Source: Caballeronia fortuita (lineage in GTDB: Bacteria; Pseudomonadota; Gammaproteobacteria; Burkholderiales; Burkholderiaceae). From it: 64,000 bases of DNA. Under the pieces are notes generated by a model. The model did not search any database and was not told where the DNA came from. It was given only the letters and a program-made list of their open reading frames with translations. Positions 1 through 8,412 of the stretch are shown piece by piece (positions within the stretch are counted from its first letter, which is position 1; each line of letters opens with the position of its first letter). The stretch lies in contig NZ_FCNX02000013.1 of the NCBI RefSeq assembly GCF_001544835.2, forward strand, positions 1 through 64,000, in the 5' to 3' direction. The position numbers and the translations under genes were made by a program.

Positions 1-386
1 GCGTGGCTCGTTGGTTCAGCACCAAATAGCTCCAGCCCGCTTCGCGGCCGATGGGTTAATCGGAACGCGAGCGCGCTCGCGTCCCATCGGTTTCCCTCGC
101 ATACTCGCCGGCAGCGCGCAGCGCTGTGCCGAAACTGTTTGGTGCTGAACCAGCGCGCTCAAAGTAATGGCAAGTCAGACCGTGCGCGATCCAAGCCCGG
201 TTGGGCCTATGAGGGCACTCTTTAGGCGAGTGCCGCCTTGGACGAGAGAACTACCCAAACTGCGTGTGACCGCGGGCTTGAAAAGCTGCTTTCTTTGGTT
301 ACTTTCTTTGCAGCAGCAAAGAAAGTGACTGCCGCCCCGCACAGGGGCAACGCTAATAGACCACAAAGAAAACGGGATCCGGCGAA
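1..386. repeat. Structured palindromic interspersed repeat, copy A (cut by window edge)
   Basis: This stretch is about 90% identical by eye to 26024-26411, and its right half recurs inverted at 25803-26014. It contains several hairpins: TTTGGTGCTGAACCA at 138-152 pairs with 12-26, an 18-bp perfect palindrome lies at 65-82 inside CCGATGGG/CCCATCGG arms, GGCACTC/GAGTGCC flanks a short loop near 210-235, and ACTTTCTTTGC/GCAAAGAAAGT flanks AGCA near 300-328. Small open frames here give the FFAAAKKV-type peptides often annotated as hypothetical proteins. They follow from the repeat and are probably not genes. The copy ends about 15 bp from the stop codon of the neighbouring Lrp-type gene. Compared with copy B, its left arm would lie outside the window. 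Confidence 0.85.
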
Positions 387-400
387 AATAAATCTAACTC

Positions 401-877
401 TCACCCCCCCAAAAATTCCGGCAACCCCAAACCAGAATCCTTAACGACCTTAGTCACGATATAAGTGAAATACCGCTCGATCCCCAACTCCTCAACGAGC
501 AAAGAATCGATGAACCGCTGATAGTGATCGATATCCCTCGCCACGACATGCAGCACATAATCCACGCCACCGCCGGTGGCATAACACTGCACGATCTCCG
601 AAGCCCCACCAACACGTTCTTCAAAGCGCCGCATATCCTGCGCCGTATGACGCGAGAGCGTCACCTCGACCACGATGCGGCTACCTTTGAACGCCGCCGT
701 CCAGTCGATATCCGCGCGATATCCCTTGATAAGCCCGCTCGCTTCGAGCTTCTTCACACGCTCCCAAGCAGGCGAGATCGACAGACTCACCTCTTCCGCG
801 AGCCGCGATTTCGTGATGCGGCCATCCCGCGCAAGGATGCGCAAAATGGCCAAGTCATAGCGGTCGAGCTTGATCAA
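401..877 (-). CDS. doeX: Lrp/AsnC-family regulator of ectoine catabolism (DoeX/AsnC-like)
   Basis: This 158-aa protein has an N-terminal winged helix-turn-helix (about residues 3-50, DLAILRILARDGRITKSRLA) and a C-terminal RAM ligand-binding domain (about 65-140), the normal Lrp architecture and length. The start is TTG, one base after the stop of the deacetylase gene, with no good alternative ATG, so translation is probably coupled. It is the last gene of the eut/doe run. In known ectoine-degradation loci an AsnC/Lrp protein in this position senses pathway intermediates such as diaminobutyrate derivatives. The ligand here is inferred from context. A palindromic repeat sits directly after its stop. 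Confidence 0.85.
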   Translation of the reverse strand: MIKLDRYDLAILRILARDGRITKSRLAEEVSLSISPAWERVKKLEASGLIKGYRADIDWTAAFKGSRIVVEVTLSRHTAQDMRRFEERVGGASEIVQCYATGGGVDYVLHVVARDIDHYQRFIDSLLVEELGIERYFTYIVTKVVKDSGLGLPEFLGG

Positions 878-878
878 C

Positions 879-1901
879 TTATACGCTCACAGCAATGTTT
901 CGTTCGACGATGTCCGCGACCACCGCCACCGTATCGCCCGTTTGCACGAGGCCCGGAAAATGCCGCGCCGCAAGCAGTCCATCACGCTTCGCACGATACT
1001 CCACAGGCGCCGCGCCCGTGCGCGTCATGTCGTACACGCGCGCGAGCACATCGCCCGCCTTCACCCTGTCGCCGAGATCGCGGCACATTTCGAGCAAGCC
1101 CGAATGCTCGCTCGTCGTGTAGCAGGATGCATCCGGCATATCGAGCAGCGTCGTCGTGCGCGCATCAACGCTCACAACTTCTTTATCGATGATGCCCGCG
1201 CTCACGAGAAAGCCATACACGCCACGCTCCGCGATCGCCACGCTCTTCGACGTCGACGTTCCGCCGCCGCCCAGTTCGGTCGATACGAATACCTTGCCCG
1301 CATCCTCGGCCGCGCTATCATAAAGACCGACGCTGTCGAGTTCCAGCATGCGCATCGAATACGGCGCGCCGAATGCGCGCATCGCGGCTTCGCAACGTGA
1401 TTGCTGTGTCGCGTCGTTCAGCACGTGTATCGCCGCGAACGGCAAGAAGTCGAGCGTGCGTCCGCCCGCGTGTATATCGAGCACGTAATCGGCGAGCGGC
1501 AGCAGATGACGCTGAAAGTAATCCGCGATCTTCTCCGTCACCGTGCCGTCGGGCTTGCCGGGAAAGCTGCGGTTCAGATTGCCCGCATCGATCGGGGATG
1601 TGCGCGAACCCGCTTGAAACGCGGGATAGTTCATGAACGGCACGATGATTACGCGGCCGTTCACGTCGCTTGCCTTTAGCGTCGATGCGAGCTTGGCCAG
1701 CGCGATCGGCCCTTCGTACTCGTCGCCATGATTGCCGCCCGTGAGCAGCGCGGTCGGCCCGTCGCCGTGTTTCACCACGGTGACCGGAATCATCACGGCG
1801 CCCCACGCGGAATCGTTGCGCGAGTACGGCAGCTTGAGGAAACCGTGCTGCACGCCCTGCGCATCGAAATCGACGGTCGGGCTGATCGGTGACGCGCGCA
1901 T
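879..1901 (-). CDS. doeB: N-alpha-acetyl-L-2,4-diaminobutyrate deacetylase (DoeB/EutE)
   Basis: This is a 340-aa member of the succinylglutamate desuccinylase/aspartoacylase zinc-peptidase family. The zinc ligands are visible as H58 and E61 in GGNHGDEYEG and H144 in LDIHAGG; NRSFPG at 110-115 is the substrate-binding stretch. Family knowledge: DoeB removes acetate from N-alpha-acetyl-diaminobutyrate, the product of ectoine ring opening, and works with DoeA. The ATG at 1901 has a GGAG ribosome-binding site 8 bases upstream that overlaps the end of doeA, and only 4 bases separate the two genes. The neighbours leave little doubt about the role. Confidence 0.93.
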   Translation of the reverse strand: MRASPISPTVDFDAQGVQHGFLKLPYSRNDSAWGAVMIPVTVVKHGDGPTALLTGGNHGDEYEGPIALAKLASTLKASDVNGRVIIVPFMNYPAFQAGSRTSPIDAGNLNRSFPGKPDGTVTEKIADYFQRHLLPLADYVLDIHAGGRTLDFLPFAAIHVLNDATQQSRCEAAMRAFGAPYSMRMLELDSVGLYDSAAEDAGKVFVSTELGGGGTSTSKSVAIAERGVYGFLVSAGIIDKEVVSVDARTTTLLDMPDASCYTTSEHSGLLEMCRDLGDRVKAGDVLARVYDMTRTGAAPVEYRAKRDGLLAARHFPGLVQTGDTVAVVADIVERNIAVSV

Positions 1902-1905
1902 CGTG

Positions 1906-3135
1906 CTACTCCTTCACGAACAATTTGCGAGGCGTGTTGCAGAAGGTCTCGACGCCGGAATCAGTAATGAGGATGCTCTCGGTGATTTCGAGGCCCCAGT
2001 CGTCGAGCCATAGCCCCGGCATGAAGTGGAACGTCATGCCGGGTTCGAGGACGGTCTGGTCCCCGGGACGCAGGCTCATCGTGCGCTCGCCCCAATCGGG
2101 CGGATAACTCGCGCCGATCGGATAACCGCATCGGCTATCTTTCTCGATGCCGAACTTGCGCAGCACCCCGAAGAACGCGTTGGCGATGTCCTCGGTCTTG
2201 TTGCCTGGCTTCGCCATCGCGAGACCCGCCTCGATACCTTCGACGACCGCCTTCTCGCCTTCGATGAAATGTTGTGGAGGCTTGCCCAGATACACCGTGC
2301 GCGACAGCGGACAGTGATAACGCCTGAAGCATCCCGCGATCTCGAAGAACGTGCCCGCATTGGCCGTGAACGTCGAGTCGTCCCACGTGAGATGCGGCGC
2401 GGCCGCGTCCGATCCCGTCGGCAACAGCGGCACGATCGCGGGATAGTCGCCGCCATGACCTTCGACGCCAGTGATGCCCGCTTCATAAATCTGCGCGACG
2501 AGATCGCTCTTCTTCATGCCCGGCTCGACCTTGTCGAGAATGCGCCCATGCATCTTCTCGACGATGCGCGCCGCGACCCGCATGTACTCGATCTCGCGCG
2601 CCGACTTCACCGCGCGTTGCCAGTTGACGAGCGCGGTGGCATCGACGAACTTCGCGTTCGGCAGATGCCACGTGAGCGACGCATAGGCCTTTGCGCTGAA
2701 GTAGTAGTTGTCCATCTCCACGCCGATGCGCTTGCTATCCCAGCCACGCGCGGCGATAACTTCCGTGGAGAGGTAGTCCATCGGATGACGCAGCGTCGAC
2801 TGTACGTAGTGATCCGGATAGCCGACGATATCGCCGTGCGACATGAACACCGTGCGTTTCGCGCCGTTCGCATCCTGACCTCGGCCATACCAGACCGGAT
2901 CGCCCTCCATCGCGAGCAGCACGCATTGATGCACATAGAACGACCAGCCGTCATAACCGGTGAGCCATGCCATGTTGGTCGGGTCGGTCACGATCATCAG
3001 ATCGATGCCCGCCTTGTCCATCGCGCGCCGCGTCTTCGCGATGCGCGCATCGTACTCGCTGCGCTCGAACGGCAGGCGTACCACGGGCGCCTCTCGTTCA
3101 TCCGGCTTCTTCTTCTGTTGCATGATTTCGGACAT
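1906..3135 (-). CDS. doeA: Ectoine hydrolase (DoeA/EutD), M24 peptidase-like
   Basis: The 409-aa protein has an N-terminal creatinase-type domain (about 20-160) and a C-terminal pita-bread M24 domain (about 170-400), as in DoeA. Family knowledge: it opens the ectoine ring to N-acetyl-diaminobutyrates, which DoeB then deacetylates. A longer frame reaches 3258, but the start at 3135 has an AGAGGGG ribosome-binding site, begins the natural N-terminus (MSEIMQQKKK) and avoids a long overlap with eutC. It lies in the tight operon eutB-eutC-doeA-doeB-asnC. HGGDYP, HFMPGLW and EITESILI are typical M24-fold elements. Confidence 0.92.
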   Translation of the reverse strand: MSEIMQQKKKPDEREAPVVRLPFERSEYDARIAKTRRAMDKAGIDLMIVTDPTNMAWLTGYDGWSFYVHQCVLLAMEGDPVWYGRGQDANGAKRTVFMSHGDIVGYPDHYVQSTLRHPMDYLSTEVIAARGWDSKRIGVEMDNYYFSAKAYASLTWHLPNAKFVDATALVNWQRAVKSAREIEYMRVAARIVEKMHGRILDKVEPGMKKSDLVAQIYEAGITGVEGHGGDYPAIVPLLPTGSDAAAPHLTWDDSTFTANAGTFFEIAGCFRRYHCPLSRTVYLGKPPQHFIEGEKAVVEGIEAGLAMAKPGNKTEDIANAFFGVLRKFGIEKDSRCGYPIGASYPPDWGERTMSLRPGDQTVLEPGMTFHFMPGLWLDDWGLEITESILITDSGVETFCNTPRKLFVKE

Positions 3136-3146
3136 CGTCCCCTCTA

Positions 3147-4151
3147 TCAGGCGCTTACGTCGTTGTGGAAAATCGTTCCCGCCCGCGCCGCGCGCGCACG
3201 CCGGATCGCGAGCGTTGCGATCGCCGTGTCCTGCGCGCCGGTGCCGGTCAGATCGCACACGGTGATGTCGTCATCGCCCGCGCGGCCTTGTGCTTTGCCC
3301 GCGATGACTTCACCAAGCTCCGCAAACGATGCGTGCGCGTGCGTCACGCCCGCAACGATTGCATGATGCAGTTCGCCCAGCACGCGCACCTGTTGCAAGC
3401 GGTCGCATACGTAGTGCGCTTTCGCGAACACATCGGGCGCGATCTCGTTCTTGTGCTCCGCATCCGATCCCATCGCGGTGATATGCAGGCCAGGATGCAG
3501 ATCGCGCGCATGGATCAGAGGATCGCGGCTCGGCGTCGTCGTGATGGCGATGTCGGCGTGCTTGAGCGCATGATTCACGCTATCGGCGACATCGCATCGC
3601 AGGTCTTCGCAATCACGCGCGAACTGCTGCGCGCGCTTTGCATCTCGTGCCCACACGGTGACGTGTTCGATGTCGCGCACGAGACGCAATGCCTTCAATT
3701 GCAGACGCGCCTGTTCGCCCGCGCCGATGATCGCCACGCGCTTCGCATCCTTGCGCGCGAGCCAGCGCGATGCGACCGCGCCCGCCGCGGCAGTCCGCAC
3801 GGCGGTCAGATAACCGTTGTCGAGCAACACCGCTTCAGTGAGGCCAGTACGCGCGGATAGCACGAGCATCAGGCCATTGAGACTCGGCAGGCCGAGCGAT
3901 GGGTTGTCGAAGAAGCCGGGGCTCACCTTGATTGCGAAGCTCGAAAAGCCCGGCAGATAAGCGGTTTTCACGTCGACTTCGCCCGCATGCTCGGGAATGT
4001 CGAGACGAAGGATCGGCGGCATCGCGACGGCTTCGGTCGCAAGCGACTTGAACGCGGCTTCGACCTGCTCGATCGCGTCGAGGTCGAGCGGCACGAGCTT
4101 GCGCAATTGCGCCTGCCCGAGCAGCACGGTTGATGTATCGATGTTGGACAT
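3147..4151 (-). CDS. eutC: Ectoine utilization protein EutC (ornithine cyclodeaminase/mu-crystallin family)
   Basis: This 334-aa protein has the ornithine cyclodeaminase/mu-crystallin fold, with a Rossmann NAD(P)-binding segment at about 139-150 (VAIIGAGEQARL) and a preceding substrate domain. In rhizobial and marine ectoine clusters EutC with EutA and EutB is thought to convert hydroxyectoine to ectoine before hydrolysis. The exact reaction was inferred for those systems and is not shown by this sequence. The ATG at 4151 lies 3 bases beyond the eutB stop codon, and the gene is followed 11 bases later by doeA. EutA, the racemase-like partner, is absent from the window. Confidence 0.88.
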   Translation of the reverse strand: MSNIDTSTVLLGQAQLRKLVPLDLDAIEQVEAAFKSLATEAVAMPPILRLDIPEHAGEVDVKTAYLPGFSSFAIKVSPGFFDNPSLGLPSLNGLMLVLSARTGLTEAVLLDNGYLTAVRTAAAGAVASRWLARKDAKRVAIIGAGEQARLQLKALRLVRDIEHVTVWARDAKRAQQFARDCEDLRCDVADSVNHALKHADIAITTTPSRDPLIHARDLHPGLHITAMGSDAEHKNEIAPDVFAKAHYVCDRLQQVRVLGELHHAIVAGVTHAHASFAELGEVIAGKAQGRAGDDDITVCDLTGTGAQDTAIATLAIRRARAARAGTIFHNDVSA

Positions 4152-4154
4152 GGT

Positions 4155-5120
4155 TCAGGCCGCTCCGATGAGACGGCGATGCGTTTCGATATCGATGTTG
4201 CTGCCGCTCACGACGATGACGACCGGTCCGCCTTGCGCCTTCACCGAGCCGCCGAGCAATGCCGCGATGCCGACCGCCGCCGCGCCTTCGACGACGAGCC
4301 GTTCCTCGCGATACGCGTGCACGATGCCGCGCGCAATCGATACTTCGTCGAGCAGCACGACCTCGTCGATGAGATCGCGCGTCATCGCGAACGTATGACG
4401 GTTCTCCAGACCTATGCCGCCGCCGAGCGAATCGGCGAGCGTTTCGAGTTCATCGACGAACACGGGCTTGCCTGCCGCGAGACTCGCTTGCATCGCGGCA
4501 CCGCGTTGCATCGACACGCCGATCATCTTCACGCCGGCGCTTATGTTCTTTGCCGCGAACGCCACGCCGCTGAAAAGCCCGCCGCCCGACAAAGGCACGA
4601 CGATGCTCGCGGCATCGGGCAATGCTTCGAGAATTTCCAGGCCGATGGTGGCTTGCCCCGCGATCACGCGTTCATCGTCGAAAGGCGGCACGAACGCATA
4701 ACCTTCCTCGCACACGAGACGTTGCGCTGCGACTTGCGCATCGTCCTGACTCTTGCCTGCGATGACGACGCGCGCGCCGAGCGCGGCCACCGCATCGACC
4801 TTGTTCTTCGGCACGAGCGACGACATGCATACGGCCGCTTCGATGCCGAGCGCGCGCGCCGCATGCGCAACGGCGCGGCCATGATTTCCCGTCGATGCCG
4901 TGACGACGCGCCTGCATCCTTGTTCCGCGATCTGCGCGAGCGCATTGGTCGCGCCGCGCAATTTGAAGCTGCCCGTGGGTTGCAGCGTTTCGAGCTTCAG
5001 ATGTACCGGCACGCCCGCAACACGCGAGAGCGACAGCGAATGAACCAGCGGCGTGACGAGCGCGCGGCCTTCGATGCGCTGGCGGGCGCGGTAGACATCG
5101 GCGAGCGTGAGTGCGGACAT
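4155..5120 (-). CDS. eutB: Hydroxyectoine utilization dehydratase EutB (threonine dehydratase-like, PLP fold type II)
   Basis: The 321-aa protein is a fold-type-II PLP enzyme. The Schiff-base lysine is K53 in PTGSFKLRGA, the substrate loop is TASTGNHGR (about 75-83), and a glycine-rich phosphate loop LSGGGLFSG lies near 175-184. There is no ACT domain, so it is the short catabolic form. In ectoine loci this protein is EutB, assigned to the hydroxyectoine-to-ectoine step. It is the first gene of the leftward catabolic operon. The 80-bp gap to enuR carries two direct TGTCCTA repeats, a likely operator. Confidence 0.88.
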   Translation of the reverse strand: MSALTLADVYRARQRIEGRALVTPLVHSLSLSRVAGVPVHLKLETLQPTGSFKLRGATNALAQIAEQGCRRVVTASTGNHGRAVAHAARALGIEAAVCMSSLVPKNKVDAVAALGARVVIAGKSQDDAQVAAQRLVCEEGYAFVPPFDDERVIAGQATIGLEILEALPDAASIVVPLSGGGLFSGVAFAAKNISAGVKMIGVSMQRGAAMQASLAAGKPVFVDELETLADSLGGGIGLENRHTFAMTRDLIDEVVLLDEVSIARGIVHAYREERLVVEGAAAVGIAALLGGSVKAQGGPVVIVVSGSNIDIETHRRLIGAA

Positions 5121-5164
5121 GTGAGGCCGGATTGCGTTTGAGCGAACGATGCAACCCAGTCTAA

Positions 5165-5194
5165 TGTCCTAAAAAATCGTTTTCGATTGTCCTA
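5165..5194. promoter_or_regulatory. Candidate EnuR/AsnC operator upstream of eutB
   Basis: Two direct copies of TGTCCTA (5165-5171 and 5188-5194) are spaced 23 bp start to start, about two helical turns. Between them is an imperfect palindrome, AATCG/CGATT around AAAA. The block lies in the 80-bp gap between enuR and eutB. The same TTGTCCTAG word occurs at 6662-6670 in front of ehuB. MocR-type regulators commonly bind direct repeats. Assignment to EnuR is inference. Confidence 0.5.
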
Positions 5195-5200
5195 GTTCAT

Positions 5201-6598
5201 TTAGTTGAAGTCATGCACATGCGGGTATTGGCCGAAGACTTCGCGCATGGTCTGCACCGCGCCGCGAAACGTGCTCTCGCCGACTTCAGCGCCTACGCAT
5301 AGCCGCACCGCATTGGGCCGGTCCGCGCCGCGCACGAGAAACGGATCGGGCGACGTCACCGCGATATTGCGATTGCGCAGCTCGCGCGTGATGCGTTCCG
5401 CTTCCCATTCGTCGGGCACGCGCAGCCATACCGACAACGCGTTCGGATGGCTGCCGAGTACATATTCGCCGAGCACTTCGCGCACGACGCTCTGACGCGC
5501 CGCGAGCCGTTCGCGCTGAATCTGCACGAGACGGTGCGCCGTGCCATCCATGATCCAGCGCGCAGTGACTTCGGCGATCGGCGATGTCGCCATCCAGCAA
5601 CTCACGCGCAAGACGCTTTCCGCGCGCAACGCGAGACGCCGCGGCACCGTCATGAAGCCCGTGCGCAACCCGCTCAGCACGGACTTCGTCATGCTCGTGC
5701 AATAGAACGCGAGCTCTGGAATCAAACTCGCGATGGGCGTCTGTGCTTTCGCGGGCAGCGCGCCATAGACATCGTCCTCGATCACATAAACGCCGTAGCG
5801 TTCCGCGATGCGCGCAATTGCGCGTCGGCGCGAATCGGGCATCATCGCAACCGTTGGATTGTTGAGCGTCGGCGTGCAGACGAGCGCGCTCACGCGTTCG
5901 CTGTCGCACACCTCCTCGAAGTGCTCGGGGCGAATGCCGTGTTCGTCGATCTCGAGACCCTTGAGCGTAAACCCCAGCACGTTCGCCGAACCGATCACGC
6001 CGTGATCCGTGAGGCTTTCGCATAGCACCGTATCGCCCGGCCCGACGATGCTCGCCAGCGCAAGAAAGATGCTATGCGCGACGCCGTTGGTGACGAGCAG
6101 CGTCTCCACCTTCGCGGGCATGTTGAGCGATGCGAGCCACTCGACGCCCGCCTGACGATGACTGTCGAAACCCGCGATCGGACGGAACGCGCGTATCCAC
6201 GGCTGATCCTCGATGGTCGATAACGTCGCGCAGACCTTGCGCCACATCGCATCATGTTCGGGCGTATGCACGATGCGCGCGATCGAAAAGTCGACGACCG
6301 AGCGCTCGGCGGTATCGAGCATGTAGTTGGACATCGTCTCGGTCACGCGCGCGGTGACGAAGCTGCCGCGCCCGACTTCGCAGCGAATCAGCCCTTGTCT
6401 TTCGAGTTCCTTGTACGCGTTGGTCACGGTCTGCACGCTGATCGCGAGATCGGCGGCCACTTCGCGCTGCGGCGGCAGACGTTCGCCCGACGCGAGCGCG
6501 CCGCTTTCTATATCGGCGGCCATCGCCTTGACGAGCCGCTTGTACTTCGACTGCACGCCCTGCACGGTACGCACGGCGTCGCGCCATCTCTCGTTCAC
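5201..6598 (-). CDS. enuR: EnuR, MocR/GabR-type PLP-dependent regulator of (hydroxy)ectoine utilization
   Basis: This 465-aa fusion has a GntR-type winged HTH (about 15-85: GERLPPQREVA, VTNAYKELERQGLI) joined to a class-I aminotransferase-like domain (about 110-460). The PLP lysine is K305 in TSMTKSVLSG, with IEDDVYG as the conserved PLP-contacting element. Family knowledge: EnuR represses ectoine uptake and catabolism genes, and release needs PLP plus degradation intermediates. The start chosen is the GTG at 6598 with a GAGGAACGGGAA ribosome-binding stretch. The open frame continues to 7702, but that part is antisense to ehuB. The gene is divergent from ehuBCDA and lies just upstream of eutB, in the same direction. 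Confidence 0.88.
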   Translation of the reverse strand: MNERWRDAVRTVQGVQSKYKRLVKAMAADIESGALASGERLPPQREVAADLAISVQTVTNAYKELERQGLIRCEVGRGSFVTARVTETMSNYMLDTAERSVVDFSIARIVHTPEHDAMWRKVCATLSTIEDQPWIRAFRPIAGFDSHRQAGVEWLASLNMPAKVETLLVTNGVAHSIFLALASIVGPGDTVLCESLTDHGVIGSANVLGFTLKGLEIDEHGIRPEHFEEVCDSERVSALVCTPTLNNPTVAMMPDSRRRAIARIAERYGVYVIEDDVYGALPAKAQTPIASLIPELAFYCTSMTKSVLSGLRTGFMTVPRRLALRAESVLRVSCWMATSPIAEVTARWIMDGTAHRLVQIQRERLAARQSVVREVLGEYVLGSHPNALSVWLRVPDEWEAERITRELRNRNIAVTSPDPFLVRGADRPNAVRLCVGAEVGESTFRGAVQTMREVFGQYPHVHDFN

Positions 6599-6660
6599 TT
6601 CCCGTTCCTCGCATGCCTGGTTCCATGCGCAATAGTGGCGCAAAAGCGCGCGCGAAAATA

Positions 6661-6690
6661 ATTGTCCTAGAGCAATCGGAACAAATATAT
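6661..6690 (+). promoter_or_regulatory. Candidate promoter/operator of ehuBCDA
   Basis: The motif TTGTCCTAG (6662-6670) shared with the eutB upstream region overlaps a possible -35 (TTGTCC). After 17 bases follows ATATAT as a weak -10, in the otherwise GC-rich 225-bp gap between enuR and ehuB. Binding of a repressor here would occlude polymerase. This is inference from position and the repeated word. Confidence 0.4.
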
Positions 6691-6823
6691 GGCTTTGTAT
6701 TCTGCATCGGTGGCTATGCGGCGAACACGTCGGAGCCCTCTGAAGTAAGGGTTTTCCTCGGCCCCACACATGCAGCGCCGCCCCACTCGACCACGCTTGA
6801 AGAACCATCACCACGGGAACGAT

Positions 6824-7678
6824 ATGAACACGAAGCGACTGTCTGGAATGCTGGCGGCGGCGTGCGTCGCGGCAGCGAGTCTCGCCGCCTATGCCACGAG
6901 CGCAAGCGCGGAAACCACGTTGCAGCGCATCCAGCGCACCGGCGAGGTGCGCATCGGCTATGCGAACGAAACGCCCTTCGCCTATACGACGCCCGATGGC
7001 ACCGTGACCGGCGAATCGCCCGAGATCGCAAAGAAGGTGTTCGCGAAGCTCGGCGTGAAGAAAGTCGATGCCGTGCTGACCGAATGGGGCGCATTGATTC
7101 CGGGCCTGAAAGCAGGCCGCTTCGATGTAATCGCGGCGGGCATGTACATCACGCCCGAGCGCTGCAAGCAAGTCGCTTTCGCCGATCCGCAATACCAGAT
7201 CCCCGACACGCTGCTGACCATGAAGGGCAATCCGAAGAACCTGCATAGCTATGCCGATGTCGCGAAGCAACCGGACACGAAACTTGCGGTGATGGCAGGT
7301 ACGGCGGAACTCGGTTACGCGCGCGCGGCGGGTATCAAGGATGACCAGATTCTTCAGGTTCCGGACACGACCGCGCAATTGCAGGCGGTGCGCGCGAAAC
7401 GTGCCGATGCAGCCGTGGGCACTGCACTGACGATGAAGGGTCTCGCCGAGAAGGGCGGCTCGTCGGTCGAAGCGCTCAAGCAGTTCAACGACGATCCGAA
7501 GCACACCGGTTACGGCGCGCTCGCGTTCCGTCCGGAAGATACCGATCTGCGCGACGCCGTCAGCAAGGAACTGCACCAATGGCTCGGCACCGACGATCAT
7601 CTGAAGACAGTCGCGCCCTTCGGCTTCGACAAATCCAACGTGACGACGAAGAAAGCGCCGGAACTGTGCGCCGGTTGA
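6824..7678 (+). CDS. ehuB: Ectoine/hydroxyectoine ABC transporter substrate-binding protein EhuB
   Basis: The 284-aa protein is a family-3 periplasmic solute-binding protein. It has a Sec signal peptide (MNTKRLSGML, then a hydrophobic stretch, likely cleavage after ASA at residue 29). The mature domain starts with the typical TTLQRIQRTGEVRIGYANETPFAY. Family knowledge: EhuB captures ectoine and hydroxyectoine in the periplasm for import as carbon and nitrogen source. The start at 6824 is chosen because it begins the signal peptide; the frame extends 18 codons upstream without signal features. It heads the ehuBCDA operon, divergent from enuR. Confidence 0.92.
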   Translation: MNTKRLSGMLAAACVAAASLAAYATSASAETTLQRIQRTGEVRIGYANETPFAYTTPDGTVTGESPEIAKKVFAKLGVKKVDAVLTEWGALIPGLKAGRFDVIAAGMYITPERCKQVAFADPQYQIPDTLLTMKGNPKNLHSYADVAKQPDTKLAVMAGTAELGYARAAGIKDDQILQVPDTTAQLQAVRAKRADAAVGTALTMKGLAEKGGSSVEALKQFNDDPKHTGYGALAFRPEDTDLRDAVSKELHQWLGTDDHLKTVAPFGFDKSNVTTKKAPELCAG

Positions 7679-7728
7679 ACATCGATGCATCGCGACGCGC
7701 AACGTTCACCTACTAGCGAGGAACCGTC

Positions 7729-8412
7729 ATGAGTGACCTCAATGAGCTTTTGCCCTTGATGATGAAGGGCACGCTCGTCACGATCCAGATCGCGGTCCTG
7801 AGCATCCTGCTCGCGATCGCGATGGCGGGCATCGCGACGGCGTTGCGCGCCGCACCCTATCGCGTCGTGCGCTGGGCCGGCAACGTGTACGTCGAGGTAT
7901 TTCGCGGCACATCGCTGCTCGTGCAGTTGTTCTGGCTGTTCTTCGTATTGCCGCTGCCGCCGTTCAACGTGCAGCTCACGCCGTTCACTGTAGCGATCGT
8001 CGGCCTCGGGCTTCATTACGGCGCGTATGGATCGGAGATTCTGCGCGGCGCGCTGCGCTCCGTGCCAGGCGGTCAATACGAAGCGGCGCTCGCGCTGAAC
8101 ATGCCGGCCGCCGCGCGACTGCGGCGCATCGTACTGCCGCAGGCGATGATCAACGCACTGCCGCCCGCGACGAATCTCATGATCGAACTGTTGAAAGGCA
8201 CATCGCTCGTCTCGCTCATCACGCTCTCGGACCTCACCTTCCGCGCGCGTCAGCTCGACGAAGCGACCTTCAAGACCGCGGAGATCTTCGGGCTCACGTT
8301 GCTGATTTACTTCGTGCTCGCGCAGGTGATCGTCGCCGTGATGCGCGTGTTCGAGCGGCGCGTGAGCAGTCATGTGGCGATTCGCCAAACCGTACCGAGG
8401 GCCGCATCATGA
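7729..8412 (+). CDS. ehuC: Ectoine/hydroxyectoine ABC transporter permease EhuC
   Basis: This 227-aa inner-membrane permease of the His/Glu/Gln/opine family has about five hydrophobic segments and the EAA coupling motif (GGQYEAALALNMPAAARLRRIVLPQA) near residues 119-144 that contacts the ATPase. GAGGAA precedes the ATG. It lies 50 bp after ehuB and its stop overlaps the ehuD start by 4 bases. With EhuD it forms the membrane channel. Confidence 0.9.
   Translation: MSDLNELLPLMMKGTLVTIQIAVLSILLAIAMAGIATALRAAPYRVVRWAGNVYVEVFRGTSLLVQLFWLFFVLPLPPFNVQLTPFTVAIVGLGLHYGAYGSEILRGALRSVPGGQYEAALALNMPAAARLRRIVLPQAMINALPPATNLMIELLKGTSLVSLITLSDLTFRARQLDEATFKTAEIFGLTLLIYFVLAQVIVAVMRVFERRVSSHVAIRQTVPRAAS

Noticed and set aside
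175-444. Short frames encoding FFAAAKKV/LCCCKES peptides (also at 25661-26463)
   Set aside because: They lie inside the palindromic repeat on both strands and change frame and length between copies; the repeat structure explains them better than protein coding.
2026-3366. 446-codon plus-strand frame opposite doeA and eutC
   Set aside because: Arg/His/Asp-rich composition typical of GC-rich antisense shadows; the minus-strand frames are clear enzymes.
6599-7702. Upstream extension of enuR to 833 codons
   Set aside because: The extension is antisense to ehuB and has no domain; EnuR relatives are about 460 aa, matching the GTG start at 6598.
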